DNA of 64,000 nucleotides. Origin: Lytechinus variegatus (lineage: Eukaryota; Echinodermata; Echinoidea; Temnopleuroida; Toxopneustidae). The notes below the pieces were generated by a model, which worked only from the letters and a program-made list of their open reading frames with translations, had not been told where the DNA came from and made no database searches. A program made the position numbers and the translations under genes. The stretch's first letter is position 1. Every line of letters starts with the position of its first letter. Where the stretch lies: NCBI RefSeq assembly GCF_018143015.1, contig NC_054751.1, positions 20,693,292-20,757,291 on the forward strand, in the 5' to 3' direction. This document shows, one piece after another, positions 13,786 through 25,436 of the stretch.

Positions 13786-14275
13786 GCATAAGGACTAGGC
13801 CCTGGGGTTCAGACCCCATCACAGCACTTGTGTCCCTTGGCAAGGCATTTATTTACATATGCCAATCTCCATACAGGTATAAAATGGAAGCCCATGGGCC
13901 GATTGCATGAAAGGGTCTTTGCAAGGACCGTCTTTCGTGTCGCCCATCTTTTATGATGCGCCATGTGAAACGCATTTTAAATAAATCATCTGCAAACATA
14001 TTTCATTGTCCGTTAAAATAAGCAAAATATTTGTTTATAAAATGATATATCATGAAATTGTATAAAATTTGATTTAAAAGCAAGCCCTAACGAATCTTAT
14101 TTTTTGTCATAAATTTCAGAAACACCCCGCTTATAAGCGTATCATAAAAGATGGGCGACACGAAAGACGGTCCTTGGAAAGACCATTTCGTGCAATCGGC
14201 CCCAGGATTCCTTGAGTGCTTAACCGTCTGATCAGGGTAGCTGTGCTAAAGCTGGGGTACAGTTAATTGTATGCA
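13786..14275 (+). repeat. Degenerate tRNA-like SINE split by a MITE
   Basis: A box-B-like GGGTTCAGACCCC and the text CCCTTGGCAAGGCATTTATTTAC lie left of 13896. The apparent continuation (GATTCCTTGAGTGCTTAAC, then a tail with GCGCTAAGAAATGTTGCAAA) lies right of 14203. Between them sits a complete inverted-repeat element. This is best explained by MITE insertion into an older SINE. Family assignment is inference. Confidence 0.45.
13896..14203. mobile_element. MITE with long (~65 bp) terminal inverted repeats
   Basis: The left arm starts GGGCCGATTGCATGAAAGGG and the inverted right arm starts GGGGCCGATTGCACGAAATG. Both continue through AAGGACCGTCTTTCGTGTCG and CCCATCTTTTATGAT. The centre is AT-rich without an open frame. 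The target duplication is unclear. It sits inside a SINE-like sequence. Confidence 0.8.
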
Positions 14276-14394
14276 GCGATTAGAAACATTATATTACGCG
14301 CTAAGAAATGTTGCAAATTGTATGAGAAATTTTGAATGATGAATAATTATGTAAGCGCCAAGCAGTTTTAAAAGAGCACCCATTTCAGAAAAGA

Positions 14395-14560
14395 TCATGT
14401 GATCTCAATGTGCATGGGTTCGAGTCCCACGCATGCCGCAAGAAGTTTTAAATAAACTGATGCTGGCGTTGTCACCGCTGTATTCAGTACAGGTGTGAAT
14501 GCAGTTACAAAATACTCTGTCCATCGGAAAGGATACCAATGATGGTCCAATATATACAAC
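14395..14560 (+). repeat. SINE-like fragment with a pol III B box
   Basis: GGGTTCGAGTCCC matches a tRNA T-arm / B box, followed by non-tRNA sequence. A convincing A box is not seen upstream, so this is a truncated or diverged tRNA-derived element and not a tRNA gene. Confidence 0.4.
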
Positions 14561-15112
14561 ATTCATAACCTATGCAGATTAAAATCATAAACAGTATAAA
14601 AAAAGAGAGAAAGGCAATTGCATGCCCAAAGTACAACTGCAAAAATATTGAGAATTGAAGTAGGCAGTGTAACTCAAGAAGAAGGAATATTAATTTGTAT
14701 CAATAATACAACTTCCTTCCTGTCAATATTCAAAGTCAATTTTTAAGGAAGTTGATAAAAACAGAAGAAATGCATGTTGAGTGAATGATGGTATGCAGTT
14801 GTATTTTCACACATAAATTGGCTGTGATATGTGGATATTTTAATAAAACCTTAAAACCTTATACAAGACAACCACAGTAAAAGAGGCACAAAGGAATGTG
14901 ATTTATCCCAAAAACTCAATAACAAAAGAAACCATTGAAATACTTCCTACATTGTTCTATATTGAAATTCAAGCTAGATGTAGAACCAGTATCAAGAATT
15001 TAACAAATGCACTCTACCCCCTTTAGGAGAAGTTCAACCTGTATTTTTGTGGAAAAATAAGAAAAACATGAAGGTTTGGCAAAATATCAACAAAGAATAA
15101 CAGAATTATGTA

Positions 15113-15973
15113 GGGGAAGGCGGGGTAAGTTGAGCATAGGGGCAAGTTGAGCCACCAGCCCCAGGCCAATAATGAATGAGTCAGACATTGTGGTGGTGTC
15201 ATGTATTGATGACCCATAGCATAACCCCTAACCCCACCACATTGTTTTCAACTTTGAAACAAAAAGTAGTTTTTTAGAGGGAAAAACATGAATTTCAGCC
15301 AAAAAAGTAAAAAAGAGTGTGAAATAGATAAGTGCTTTATAAACACACACGTCTTTGAATATAATAAAGATATTATAACAACATTATTAGTCCAGGTATG
15401 GATCTTCATTCTTGTCATAGTCATTTATATGATGGATGCATAATAAATGCGTGGATACAAAATTATCGCACTAAGTTCGGACTGGGGTAAGTTGAGCCAA
15501 ACAGCATGGGGCAAGTTGAGCCATGGTAATTCCTATGGTAATATATCTTAAAAAACAAACAAACCATAAAAATCGATTGAAATGCTGGCTGAAAGGAGCA
15601 AATTTACATGACTGCCCTTTTCCTTTTAAAGGATGTTAGTATTTATAGAGAATTAGCAAGTGAAAAGACTTTAAACAAAAAATTTACATGCTGGTTCTCC
15701 CCTCATACATTTTGTACATAGTTTTTGTGGCTCAACTTACCCCAGAAGGTGGCTCAAACTTACCCCATATATGGGGCAAGTTGAGCCATTTGACATCGTT
15801 TTTTTCAAAGGTCACGATGACTTTCAGTGTGGGGATAGAAAGTTATATATAGGTGGAAAATATTTCAGAAGAATTAAATTTCAAGGCAAGGTACTTATTT
15901 CGACAAGATTATTAATCATATCAATTCTAACATGCAAAAAGCAAAAACTGTCACAACTTACCCCGCCTTCCCC
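15113..15973. mobile_element. 861-bp DNA-transposon-like element with AAGTTGAGCC repeats
   Basis: Perfect 20-bp terminal inverted repeats (GGGGAAGGCGGGGTAAGTTG) are flanked on both sides by TA, as expected of a Tc1/mariner-type target duplication. Inside, the unit GGGGYAAGTTGAGCC recurs in both orientations (near 15121, 15143, 15485, 15512, 15731, 15752 and 15775). No transposase frame is present, so the element is non-autonomous. Confidence 0.85.
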
Positions 15974-16143
15974 TATATGTTTTTTTTTCATCAAAAGTTT
16001 TTATTTTGTGACGCAGCTCCCCAAAAAATGTGTGATATGAATTCCATGACAGCCACTTTCTAAGAAAATAGAAAAGATTTCTCAAAGTTTGCATGTCTGG
16101 TACAATATATAATAAGCCATATGATTTTATACACACTTCTCTG

Positions 16144-16450
16144 AAAGGTCAACTCCACCTATGAAAAAATGTTGATTTTAATCAATGGAGAAATATCAAA
16201 CGACCATAATGCTAAAAATCTAATCAAAATCTGATGTAAAATAAGACAGTAATTATATTCCCCTTATTTCACAGAACATTTACATGCACAACTCAGTGAC
16301 ATGCAAATGAGACTGTCAATGATGTTCCCCCACGATTTATTTTTTTTATTAATAGTTTGAATTATACAATATTTCAATTTATCAATAATGACCGAATTGA
16401 ATGAACAAAAAAATGTTCTTCAAATCAAATTTTTGTTGGGGTGGACTTTA
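16144..16450. mobile_element. MITE with AAAGTCCACCCC-type ends, ~307 bp
   Basis: The left end AAAGGTCAACTCCACC pairs with the right end GGGGTGGACTTTA, and AT-rich arms follow (ATGTTGATTT / AAATCAAATTT). There is no open frame of note. It is probably a non-autonomous DNA element; superfamily unknown. Confidence 0.65.
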
Positions 16451-19400
16451 ACAACCTACAAAGAGAATCATGACTGTTGTATTCTTTTGATTTCTACCAA
16501 ACTTTCATTATTAACATTTGTCTATGATTTAGAACCCACATGATGTATGCATGCAGGGGTTCTTTTCAGATAATTCCATGTCAGAGCGACTTTTCCTTTA
16601 ATATAGGCTTGCAGGGCTATATATTTAGGGCCTATATGACAGTGTTATTTGCCTCAAGGAAGGACTGGCTTAATTGTGAAAATCTGAACCAGTGAAATAC
16701 AAGCTCGAAGTTGACCAGCATCAAATCAGACAAAATTTTAATAGATCTCTGAATGCAGAGGCATAAGCCTTCATTCAGAAGTATCCATTAAGTACATTAT
16801 ACATGTACAAGAGTGCATGTGCATGGTCTGGAGCAGACACGCCCACTATATCATGGGTCAAGGAAAGGTCACTTATGAAGGACTGAAGGATCAAGGATTG
16901 GAAGGAGAATTAAACAAAAGACATGTTGCTGAGTTGAGATGTGTGTTGATAACAAAGAGGTTCACTAGATGATATGAATACTTTTCCCTGTGGTGATACC
17001 TAGGTACTACAATTACCATGCAAGTTCTTGGTGAAACTTCTTTGGTCAGGAGTACAGCTGCAGTGAACTTTGCACTTACATGTATGTGTGGCCACTGGTT
17101 TAAAAAGTCCCCTAAATAAGTTCTTTTTATTGGGTAAATATCTACTAACCATCTATATTTGAACATGTTTCCTTGTGAAATGGATCCTGAAGATCACTAC
17201 TATACATGTACGGTACATCTCATGAGGGATTTTTTTTTTTTAAGTTGAATTCATTTTTTAATAGGTGAATTCATATCACTGCATGGCTCATGTAAGCCTA
17301 CATGTATCACAGTACACAAATGCATGCATCACCCATGAATAGACCAATCAACATGAAAGCCAGCAGGTACTTGACCTTTGACCTCAGTGCTACATGTACA
17401 TGTAGAAACATCCCTCATTGCTGCTGTAAATGTTATACAAAGCATCAGACTTTGACTTTGATGTGCAATGATCCATGGATTTGGAAAATGTTGAAATTAG
17501 CAAATAGAGACATGAACCTATTTAAATTAAAATGTAAATAACATGGTATAGCCTACTTTGTAGGCAATGATTTTCTGCTTTTTATTTATTATTACATAAA
17601 GCGTACCAACTAGATAATTAACGCCTCACAAAATTACCATTTCCTCCAACCTGAATGTATAACATCTTTGTTTTCAAGATCCCCATAGGTACAATTCTTG
17701 AGTATATCAGTGAAATTTTATTTCCATGAACGAATTTGATAAGGATAGGGCTCTCTCCTATCCTATATATATCTCAATTTCAATTTGCATGTCGAGTGTC
17801 TTAATTGCCTTAGAGAAATGTCAGAATAAACATTCTTTGAAGCGTGCATCAGCATTTCATTACTATTAGTCTATATTAATTTGTCCTCTGGACCTCGGTC
17901 TTCTCGAAAGTATGATAAATGAGATGGTTATATGTATAAACCTAGTTAATATACACCTGCTTTTCCAAATTCCATGCAGTTATAAAATGGCCTTCAGTTT
18001 TAGTATTTCATGAAGGAGTGTACAGAGAACTACACTGGCTATTTACCGCCAATTTATTTTTCTTTTTCAGAAAATGAATATGAAATCATGTATGGTACAT
18101 ATACGTACTTCAAAGACTTACATGTAACATTCTGTACACAAGAGGATATGTTTTTAACCATTCAAAATGGCATCTAAGAGGGTGGGATTGATCACATTCA
18201 AATGTAATGACTCATCTTAAATTCCCTGAACAAGCTTTCAGTCAGCAGCAAGCCTCCATTATTACACATACATTGTACCATGAGCGTGAGTTCCTCACAA
18301 TGCACACACTGCAGAAACTCACCGTACAGTGCATTATTGTGCAGTGTGTTGTGTGGGTTGACAGTACACATATGTCTTTTTCACTTTGTACTCAAGGTTA
18401 GATTTCTTCACTCCCTGCATGCACAGTGGGCCCTTTAGAATCTGGCAGCCATATTGGATTGGGTTGTAATAAAATAAAGTGACACAGAAACATCAACTGA
18501 TGTCTTGCACACAGATCTACATGTATTTCTCATGCATTTATTGCAGTTTACTGTATTCACAAGTTTGTAGAATATGCATTCTCATCTCACCTACTTACAG
18601 CATAAAGAGTTATCGGAACATGAAGCCCAAATAAGGATATAATTCCAAAATAGAGATGCAGAATTCTATCTGTTTCCTTTTGCAATCTACATTGTAATTC
18701 ATCCCATTAGTCATCCTTGCTGTGAAACCCTTAGCTGCACTAATAAAGAAAACTAAAAAGCATTTCATTGTCAAGATTTCAAAGAATTATTGCTACTTAT
18801 ATAAACTGATGAAATAAAGCTAAATTACAGGAAACATATGTGTACTGTAGTGTGTTATAGATTTTTCGGAAACAACACGGAGTTCCTGGTTGGAAAAGCA
18901 TATCAAACCATTTTCTTCAATTCTAAATGAGTTGAAATATATGCTCTCTTGCTTGATATAGGCCTATAGCTCCCTCAAACAGCATGAAGCCTGGAAACAA
19001 TATGCCTAGTACATAGGCTGACATGTTAATAGAAAACATTTCCCTCGGCTAAAGTATATGCATTATGCTGAATATGTTGACCAGGGGCCAGGCATTCTGT
19101 ATTGGTATGTGATTGCTCAGTATTCATAAATCTGCTGTGACCTTTCGTGGCATTTTAACATCCAAATAGAGATAAATTGAGGCAATACTTTAGATGATCT
19201 TTCAATGTGAATTACTGCTGACAGAGAATACTACACTATTTCCTCCCCCCCCCTCCATTCTTTCCTAAAATGTAGAATCTACGAGGACATCAAATGTAGA
19301 CATTTGTGATTGTTTCAATTATTAACATAACAACGTTAATGTATGCCATGCCCATGTGTGTGGCACAAACAATATGATGTCCATTTCCTGGAACATCTGT

Positions 19401-19504
19401 TGTACTATTTCCACTAAAAGATACAATTTCTGAGAACAAGTCAAATCTCATAAATGCATCTTCAAAGGATATAGTATGAATGAAAAAAATATCACGTATG
19501 ATAT
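16451..19504. other. Noncoding DNA, nothing recognised
   Basis: Short open frames on both strands show no domain or credible splice context. There are scattered TACATGTA motifs, a T-run near 17230 and a C-run near 19243. Confidence 0.5.
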
Positions 19505-19716
19505 GGTGGTTGGTGGTGATTTTTTACCTGATTTCTAAGAAAGCAAGAATGCTTGTAAGCAAGCAACCAGAGGACCGACGGCTTAAGGTCCTCTCCGAAG
19601 GACCTGGTACTGAGGATTAATGCCTTACCAAAGGGCACTAGCGCACCAAATGGGAATCGAACCCGGGTCACCGGTATACGAATCCCCCGCTCTACCGACT
19701 GAGCTATCGCGCCTCC
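19505..19716 (-). repeat. tRNA-derived SINE
   Basis: Read on the minus strand, the 5' end GCGCGATAGCTCAGTCGGTA gives a good A box (TAGCTCAGTCGG) and GGGTTCGATTCCC gives a perfect B box about 35 bp later. The sequence then leaves the tRNA pattern with an unrelated body (CTTAAGCCGTCGGTCC). The anticodon stem and 3' acceptor arm do not complete a tRNA, so this is a SINE. It belongs to a different family from the copies at 24393, 46429 and 58211. Confidence 0.8.
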
Positions 19717-19928
19717 TTCGGTTATATTTTCTGGGTGACACCTCTTGTATTTACGCTAAAAAGTATTATTTAAATGGATCGGCTTGCAAGAAATTAGAGT
19801 TTGGGAAGTTGCTGCGGATAAAGGTATGTATATCAACTTTTTCCAACTAACAGAACTTAGTACAATGAATGAATTGATGTTTTTCCAACTGATCAGAAAG
19901 TTTGGAGTCACATACATGTATGTATATG

Positions 19929-20145
19929 TAGGGCTGCCCTGGTTCCACGACATTTGCTCCGGCGACAATTACTCCACTCTAATTTCCACACAATGATCAA
20001 ATAACCAACTTCAACCCTGGGTTTCACCCTTTACCCTACCCTAAACCAAACACTTAACCTAACATGAAACTCTAACCCTATATCGTAGACAAAATTAAGC
20101 CCACAGCAACTGTCAGGAGCAACTGTATGTCATCCGATATAGAAT
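19929..20145. mobile_element. Possible inverted-repeat element (GACAT..TTGCTCC ends)
   Basis: The left segment CCACGACATTTGCTCCGGCG is matched imperfectly by the inverted right segment (GGATGACATACAGTTGCTCC). Between them is a run of TAACCCTA / CCTAAACC-like sequence. The ends are diverged; tentative MITE. Confidence 0.4.
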
Positions 20146-23050
20146 ACAAAAAGATTTGTTTGCTAATCATGTTTTAAGACATTCACAATCAAACAAAATG
20201 TGCAAACTGGATAAAAATATCCCTATGGAGATATCTAAATGGACAAAATTCCTGGTTTCCTAGCCATTTTTCAAAGGACTATGATGAAGTATAAAACTGC
20301 AAGTTGCTCAGATCACTGCAATTATACATGTACATGTACCTGTATTAACATTATTGGGTTAATGCCATTATCATTATCTTGGGTATACAAAGGATAAAGA
20401 CACAAAGTGTTAAAGTGTCAAGAGTAGTGTAATGTGTAGACACTCAACAGCCAATCTTGACAAGGTCTACGGGTCTTTGTTCTCTTTGTTCATGTTTAAA
20501 GCAAGGATTGCTGCACCCTTCTACAAAGAGAAATAAAGGATGACTTGGCACCAGACAAAGGAACAAGCCCTATTGGATCAAGCATATTGTCCTCTTTAAT
20601 CAATGCTATTCACCTGTATACATGTGGATCCTTACAATAATCTGGTTGTGTTGCCAAAATATCTCTGGGAAAAAAACCATGTTGCCCCTATAACTCTCCT
20701 GAATTCTGCATGCCAATTTTCATGAAAAATTCAACTTTACAATGTCTGTAGTCTATTACATCAAGGAAATAGAAATCAGACCATCATAATCTTGATTGAT
20801 ACTACAATATCTCACAGATATATGTATACATGTACATGAAATGTACAGTGTACACTGTGCCACCACAGAGATTGTTGGAAACTGAAAATACAACTTTTCA
20901 GTCAAAATGCAAAAGAGTGAGGAAGGAAAAATCACAAGTTCTACCTCAACTTTGAGCTCAAATATGGCTTCCAAATCCATAACTGCTTACATTGGAATTA
21001 TAAATCCTTTTCTAAGATAAGTGCTACATTGACTTAACAAAGATGAAATTGAGTCATTAAAAGCTTTATTCATGTCCCTTTATGAACAGTTAAAATTGGT
21101 TTGCAATACTGGCACATTGCCTGTTTAACAAATAAAATATGCATCAACGGACATTGTTATATGCCAAATCTTTGTTACATTTACAACTTTTTTCCCAGGA
21201 ATATAAGCTACAATGTAATGTGTTTCAGTATGTCAATGGAGAAACACAAAACAGTGCACAGAGATCAACATATTTTCTTTTCCGCAATTTCTAGCCCTTT
21301 CTCATAACGCTACCAAAGAGACAAAGGGACATGACTGAGAGAGTGAACATACACCACAGGGAATACTCCCAAGTAGTTCTTTGTGACATGAGAGATAATC
21401 TTTGCTTGGTTGGCAATGCAGGTCATTGACACTGGGGTCAAAGTTCAAAGTGGATATTGAGGGTGTGGGGTTCCTATACTTGACATTTGGCTCAATGCCA
21501 AATACACAAGTTATTTGTCTCTGAAGATTCAATCTCTATCATGTATGCCTAATACTATTTCTCTTCTTCTTTCTCTCTCTCTCTCTTTCTTCAAGATCTT
21601 CCAGCCTCCAAAGTTCTAGATATCTCTATCTTTATGTACTTCTTCTCTCAATATGGCACATCTCCATCAATTTTATGATGAAAATAAAACACAAATACAT
21701 GTTCAGCATTTCATCATGCACTATAAAATTCATTCTGAGGGATGGGTAATAATTCTCTCAGGAGGCATGTTGATGTTTTAATTGCTTTTGTAGGAGGATT
21801 ATGCACGTACTGTTGTTTCTTCTCTAAAAAAAGAGAGATGTCTTCAACCTATTTGAAGTAATTGAAGCTATAGCTTTCTTAATACTTGATACAAACAGTC
21901 AAGGAGGGAGATTATCAAACTTAGGTAATTCTTCAAATTAAACACTGCCATCATAATTTTGTCTTGCATTCTCTCTAATACACAGTAAACACAAGTATAT
22001 GGGCATTGGGGTCTGCCCCTACATGCAGCCATAGAGAAGTGCTGAATCATGCAGTTTAATTGACAAAGATGAAATATTTATACTATGGGTTATATTGGGT
22101 AGGCTACCAATAATCTTAAATTGTCCCTTGGACATAAGTTATATTCAGATTTAAAGCAATTGTGGGATTTGGAGTGGTGGCAAGGACCCTATCTGGTTCA
22201 ATATACAAATTCAAATAAAATGAGATCTGTTCAAAATGTTCAAATTTTTCACCTTTTTATACAAAGGAGCCTATTTCATTCTAACCTATAGTTTAGCCAA
22301 GTTTTAAAAAAAAGTCTCTCTTCCATATTATGTTGCAGGAATCCTTGGTCAATATTGTTGTTAGAACATTAAAATCTTTATAATGTTCAAGCAGATACAC
22401 GAAGATGCAAAATTCTGATAGCACATATCATGATTAACTTTTGCAGACAATGACTGACTGAGACAACACAATTGGTTTTATAAATCTTCTAGACCTCAGT
22501 ATTAATTTTCCTTCAACTGCAGTGCTTACACTTTTGTAGAACAAAGCCCAATTTGATTCAGTTTTTTCTTTTTGGCTCACAATTGGCATTCTTTCATGGT
22601 GTATTTGCATTCGCTATTAAAGCAAGAACATTACAATCATCGTAAATTTGCGCTATATGGTATACATGTATGTATGAGCCAACTTCAATATCACTGACTC
22701 AAGGATTGCTCATGTAGTGCAACCTTTATCACATATCTACTGATGTATTCCAACTGCTTTTCAAAAAAGGAATAACTGCATTGCCACCTCTTCCTATTCC
22801 CCCTTCCTGAAATGCTGATTTACTTTTTCTCCTTCTAAGATTTCAACTAGTGTCCTTCATGTAGCTATGCAATACATGTGCAATACACACACATGTAGAT
22901 AACAAGCACTGAGCATGCCAGTAATTATTGAAGCAAGAATCTATTTCCTGATGTAGAGGTCTACTCCATCTGTTAGCGATCTATGAAAATAACTTGTGGT
23001 CAAGCACATCAGTGGTTTCAAGGGAAATTTCGAGAAGTGATTGGACAATA
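20146..23050. other. Noncoding DNA, nothing recognised
   Basis: No gene or well-bounded element is visible. A CT-rich microsatellite occurs near 21570-21590. Short frames lack domains. Confidence 0.5.
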
Positions 23051-23370
23051 GGTGGTTTCAAACCGCCTCGATCATAAGAATCCCCATTAAATTATGAGGA
23101 CTCTTTTAGGCTAAAAAATACCAATTAATTGTTCTTGCATTCACACCGCCCCGAAACATACCCTACGGGATAAATTCCTAAAGTTAGGAGCATGCGCAGT
23201 ATGGTCTGATAAGCAGGCAAGGCGCGAGATTCAAAACCACTAGCTCAGCAGCCACCCACGGCACCCCACCCAACTATACGCTTGGCTAAAAGTTCCCGTA
23301 AATTGCTTTCACATTGCCAAAATACCTGCAACCTTGGAAAAATCTCCATGAAAGTTCTCGTAATTTTTTA
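23051..23370 (+). mobile_element. Truncated copy of the GGYGGTTTCAAACCGCC MITE
   Basis: The element begins GGTGGTTTCAAACCGCCTCG after a TA and follows the complete copy at 50296 for about 320 bp (shared GCGCAGTATGGTCTGATAAG and GGCAAGGCGCGAGATTCAAA). It stops before the right terminal repeat. The left end contains its own small palindrome (GGTTTCAAACC). Confidence 0.8.
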
Positions 23371-24392
23371 TAGATACAGATAGCAGCGAAGACTTTGTGG
23401 GACAAGGAGTGACCATTAATAAATCATCACAGTGTTGTGGCAATTCTTGAAATCAGAGGGTTGTGTTCAAATTCCTACATGGCACTAAAAGATTTTACAA
23501 GATGACAATCAACAATTCGCTACTCTCGACCCAGACCTTGGTACCCGGAGAGTACAAAAGTAAAATTATTATGCCTCTTAGAGCCTGGACGTTCATATTC
23601 TGATATTGTTGTCCAATACGATTCGAGATTCAAGAACAGTTCATTATGTTCAATTGGCCCCATCATGTAATAGTGTCAAAGGTACACACTGGTACACAGG
23701 GGTTTTATATTGTGCATGTATGGTGTTATATAACTCAATGGCATGCAAGGCATCAAGTGCAATTACTGCACTGTAATGTTTTTTTCTCTCCTTACTTCAA
23801 GAGTGAATGCTCTATACATGTACATGTATGTATCTTAAGCCTCTAATTCAGAGCTGCTGACCTACATGAATGGAAAAGCAAAATCTGTGTTCTCCATCTC
23901 CAATATTTGTAGTTTAATGTTTTTCCATAAAAACTTGTATGATGTCAAAGAACTATATTTTTTTTGTAATTTTCAATACTACCAATTTGCTCCACAAGCT
24001 ACAATGTGTTCTACATGAATGATAACACAGATTCTAAATGCCGCTGCTGAAACTTCCAGAGAGGTTTACTATGAACGTTTGCTATAAAGAGCACATGTAC
24101 GCTAAAGAAAATACTCCAATCAAGTGAGTGCCCAATCCAGCTCTCTCTTATTCAGCAGACAATGCATAGTAATATGTATACGTTTATTCTGAGGAAAGCT
24201 CTTTCATCCCTCTTTGCAGACGACAGTCCCTGTAAAAGACTCTTCTCTCACTTCTAAATTATATCTGTAAGTCTTCAGCATGTTTTAAAGCAATGTTTCT
24301 AAATCATAAAATTCAAAGTGATTTTACCTCCCTGGGATGTCTCCTAGTCATAGATCAAAATAAAACTATTTTTGAATAATAATGACAATACA

Positions 24393-24650
24393 GGGTATTC
24401 ATCTTGCGCACATATCCACCTTGTTAGGTGCTCAAGGCGATCCTATATTACCCGGCTAAGCTAGACGTTCATAGCGCACACAGCTTTTCAAGGAATTACT
24501 TCCTATCGGCACCCATTTACTTCACCTGGGTTGAGTGCAGCACATTGTGGATCAGTTTCTTGCTGAAGGAAATTACGCCATGGCTGGGATTCGAACCAAT
24601 GACCCTCTGTTTCAAAGTCCGAAGACTAATTCACTGGGCCACAACGCTCC
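24393..24650 (-). repeat. tRNA-derived SINE, family shared with 46429 and 58211
   Basis: On the minus strand it starts GGAGCGTTGTGGCCCAGTGA with an A-box-like TGGCCCAGTG and a B box GGTTCGAATCCC. The body (GAAACTGATCCACAATGTGC, then CTTGAGCACCTAACAAGGTG) matches two plus-strand copies. There is a 3' AT-rich tail. Short similar open frames in the three copies reflect shared repeat sequence, not a gene. Confidence 0.85.
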
Positions 24651-25017
24651 AAGAAGGCACGAGCGCCGCAAGATGGAGAGATAGGCACTCCCTAGATGCG
24701 CAGAAGGGGGCATGGGCAGGCCCAGGTGTAAAATATAGATAGCAGCAGTCAGAAGAGCAATAAAACAAAATACAATATAAATGAATAGCGCAGGTGACAG
24801 GTTTTTTTTTAATATTTTAAAAAATATTTCCATGAATAACAGGTATAGGGATAATGGGGTATTCAAACCCTGAAATCTATCTCATTTCGAATTCAATATA
24901 ATTTTGTTTTTAAATAAGTTATCGGAATTCTCATGTAAATAACAGGGGCACTAATCAGACCTAGACTCAAATGAGGATTTAACCAGCACTGGGTAAAATC
25001 GTGTAGAATATAGACCA

Positions 25018-25220
25018 GGGGGTGTTTTACAAAGATTTAAGTACATGTATGACTTAGAGTCCCTCTTGAGTGATGACGCGTACATGATAATTGATGAATA
25101 CGCAGTAATGCGCATGCTAAATGAACGATCTGACCAATGCGGTCGAGCCTTGCATATCGCACACAACTAAGCATTTAAGTACGACTCTAAGTCATACTTA
25201 AATCTTTGTGAAACACCCCC
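25018..25220. mobile_element. Fold-back element, first of an adjacent pair
   Basis: The left arm GGGGGTGTTTTACAAAGATT pairs with the right arm AATCTTTGTGAAACACCCCC. Inner arms (AAGTACATGTATGACTTAGA / CTCTAAGTCATACTTAAATC) extend the stem. There is no coding frame. It abuts a related element immediately to the right. Confidence 0.75.
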
Positions 25221-25221
25221 T

Positions 25222-25436
25222 GGTGGTGTTTCACAAAGAGTTTTGTGTGACTTAAAGTCATGCTTAAATGGCGACGCGCACGTTATATTATAAGCGCAAT
25301 CCCACTCATGAAGGCACAGTAGCATGCATTCTCTGAGTATGATCTACCCAATGAGGTAATGTGTTATATACTGCATGCAACTGAAATTTAAATGCAGCTC
25401 TGAGTCACACTCTTAAATCTTTGTGAAACAAACCCC
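25222..25436. mobile_element. Fold-back element, second of an adjacent pair
   Basis: The left arm GGTGGTGTTTCACAAAGAGT pairs with the right arm CTTTGTGAAACAAACCCC, and internal ACTTAAAGTCATGCTTAAAT is matched by an inverted partner. It is related in end sequence to 25018-25220 but diverged in the core, so the pair is not a simple recent tandem duplication. Confidence 0.7.

Noticed and set aside
19640-19716. Possible tRNA gene on the minus strand
   Set aside because: A and B boxes are good, but the acceptor stem does not close and the sequence continues into a SINE body.
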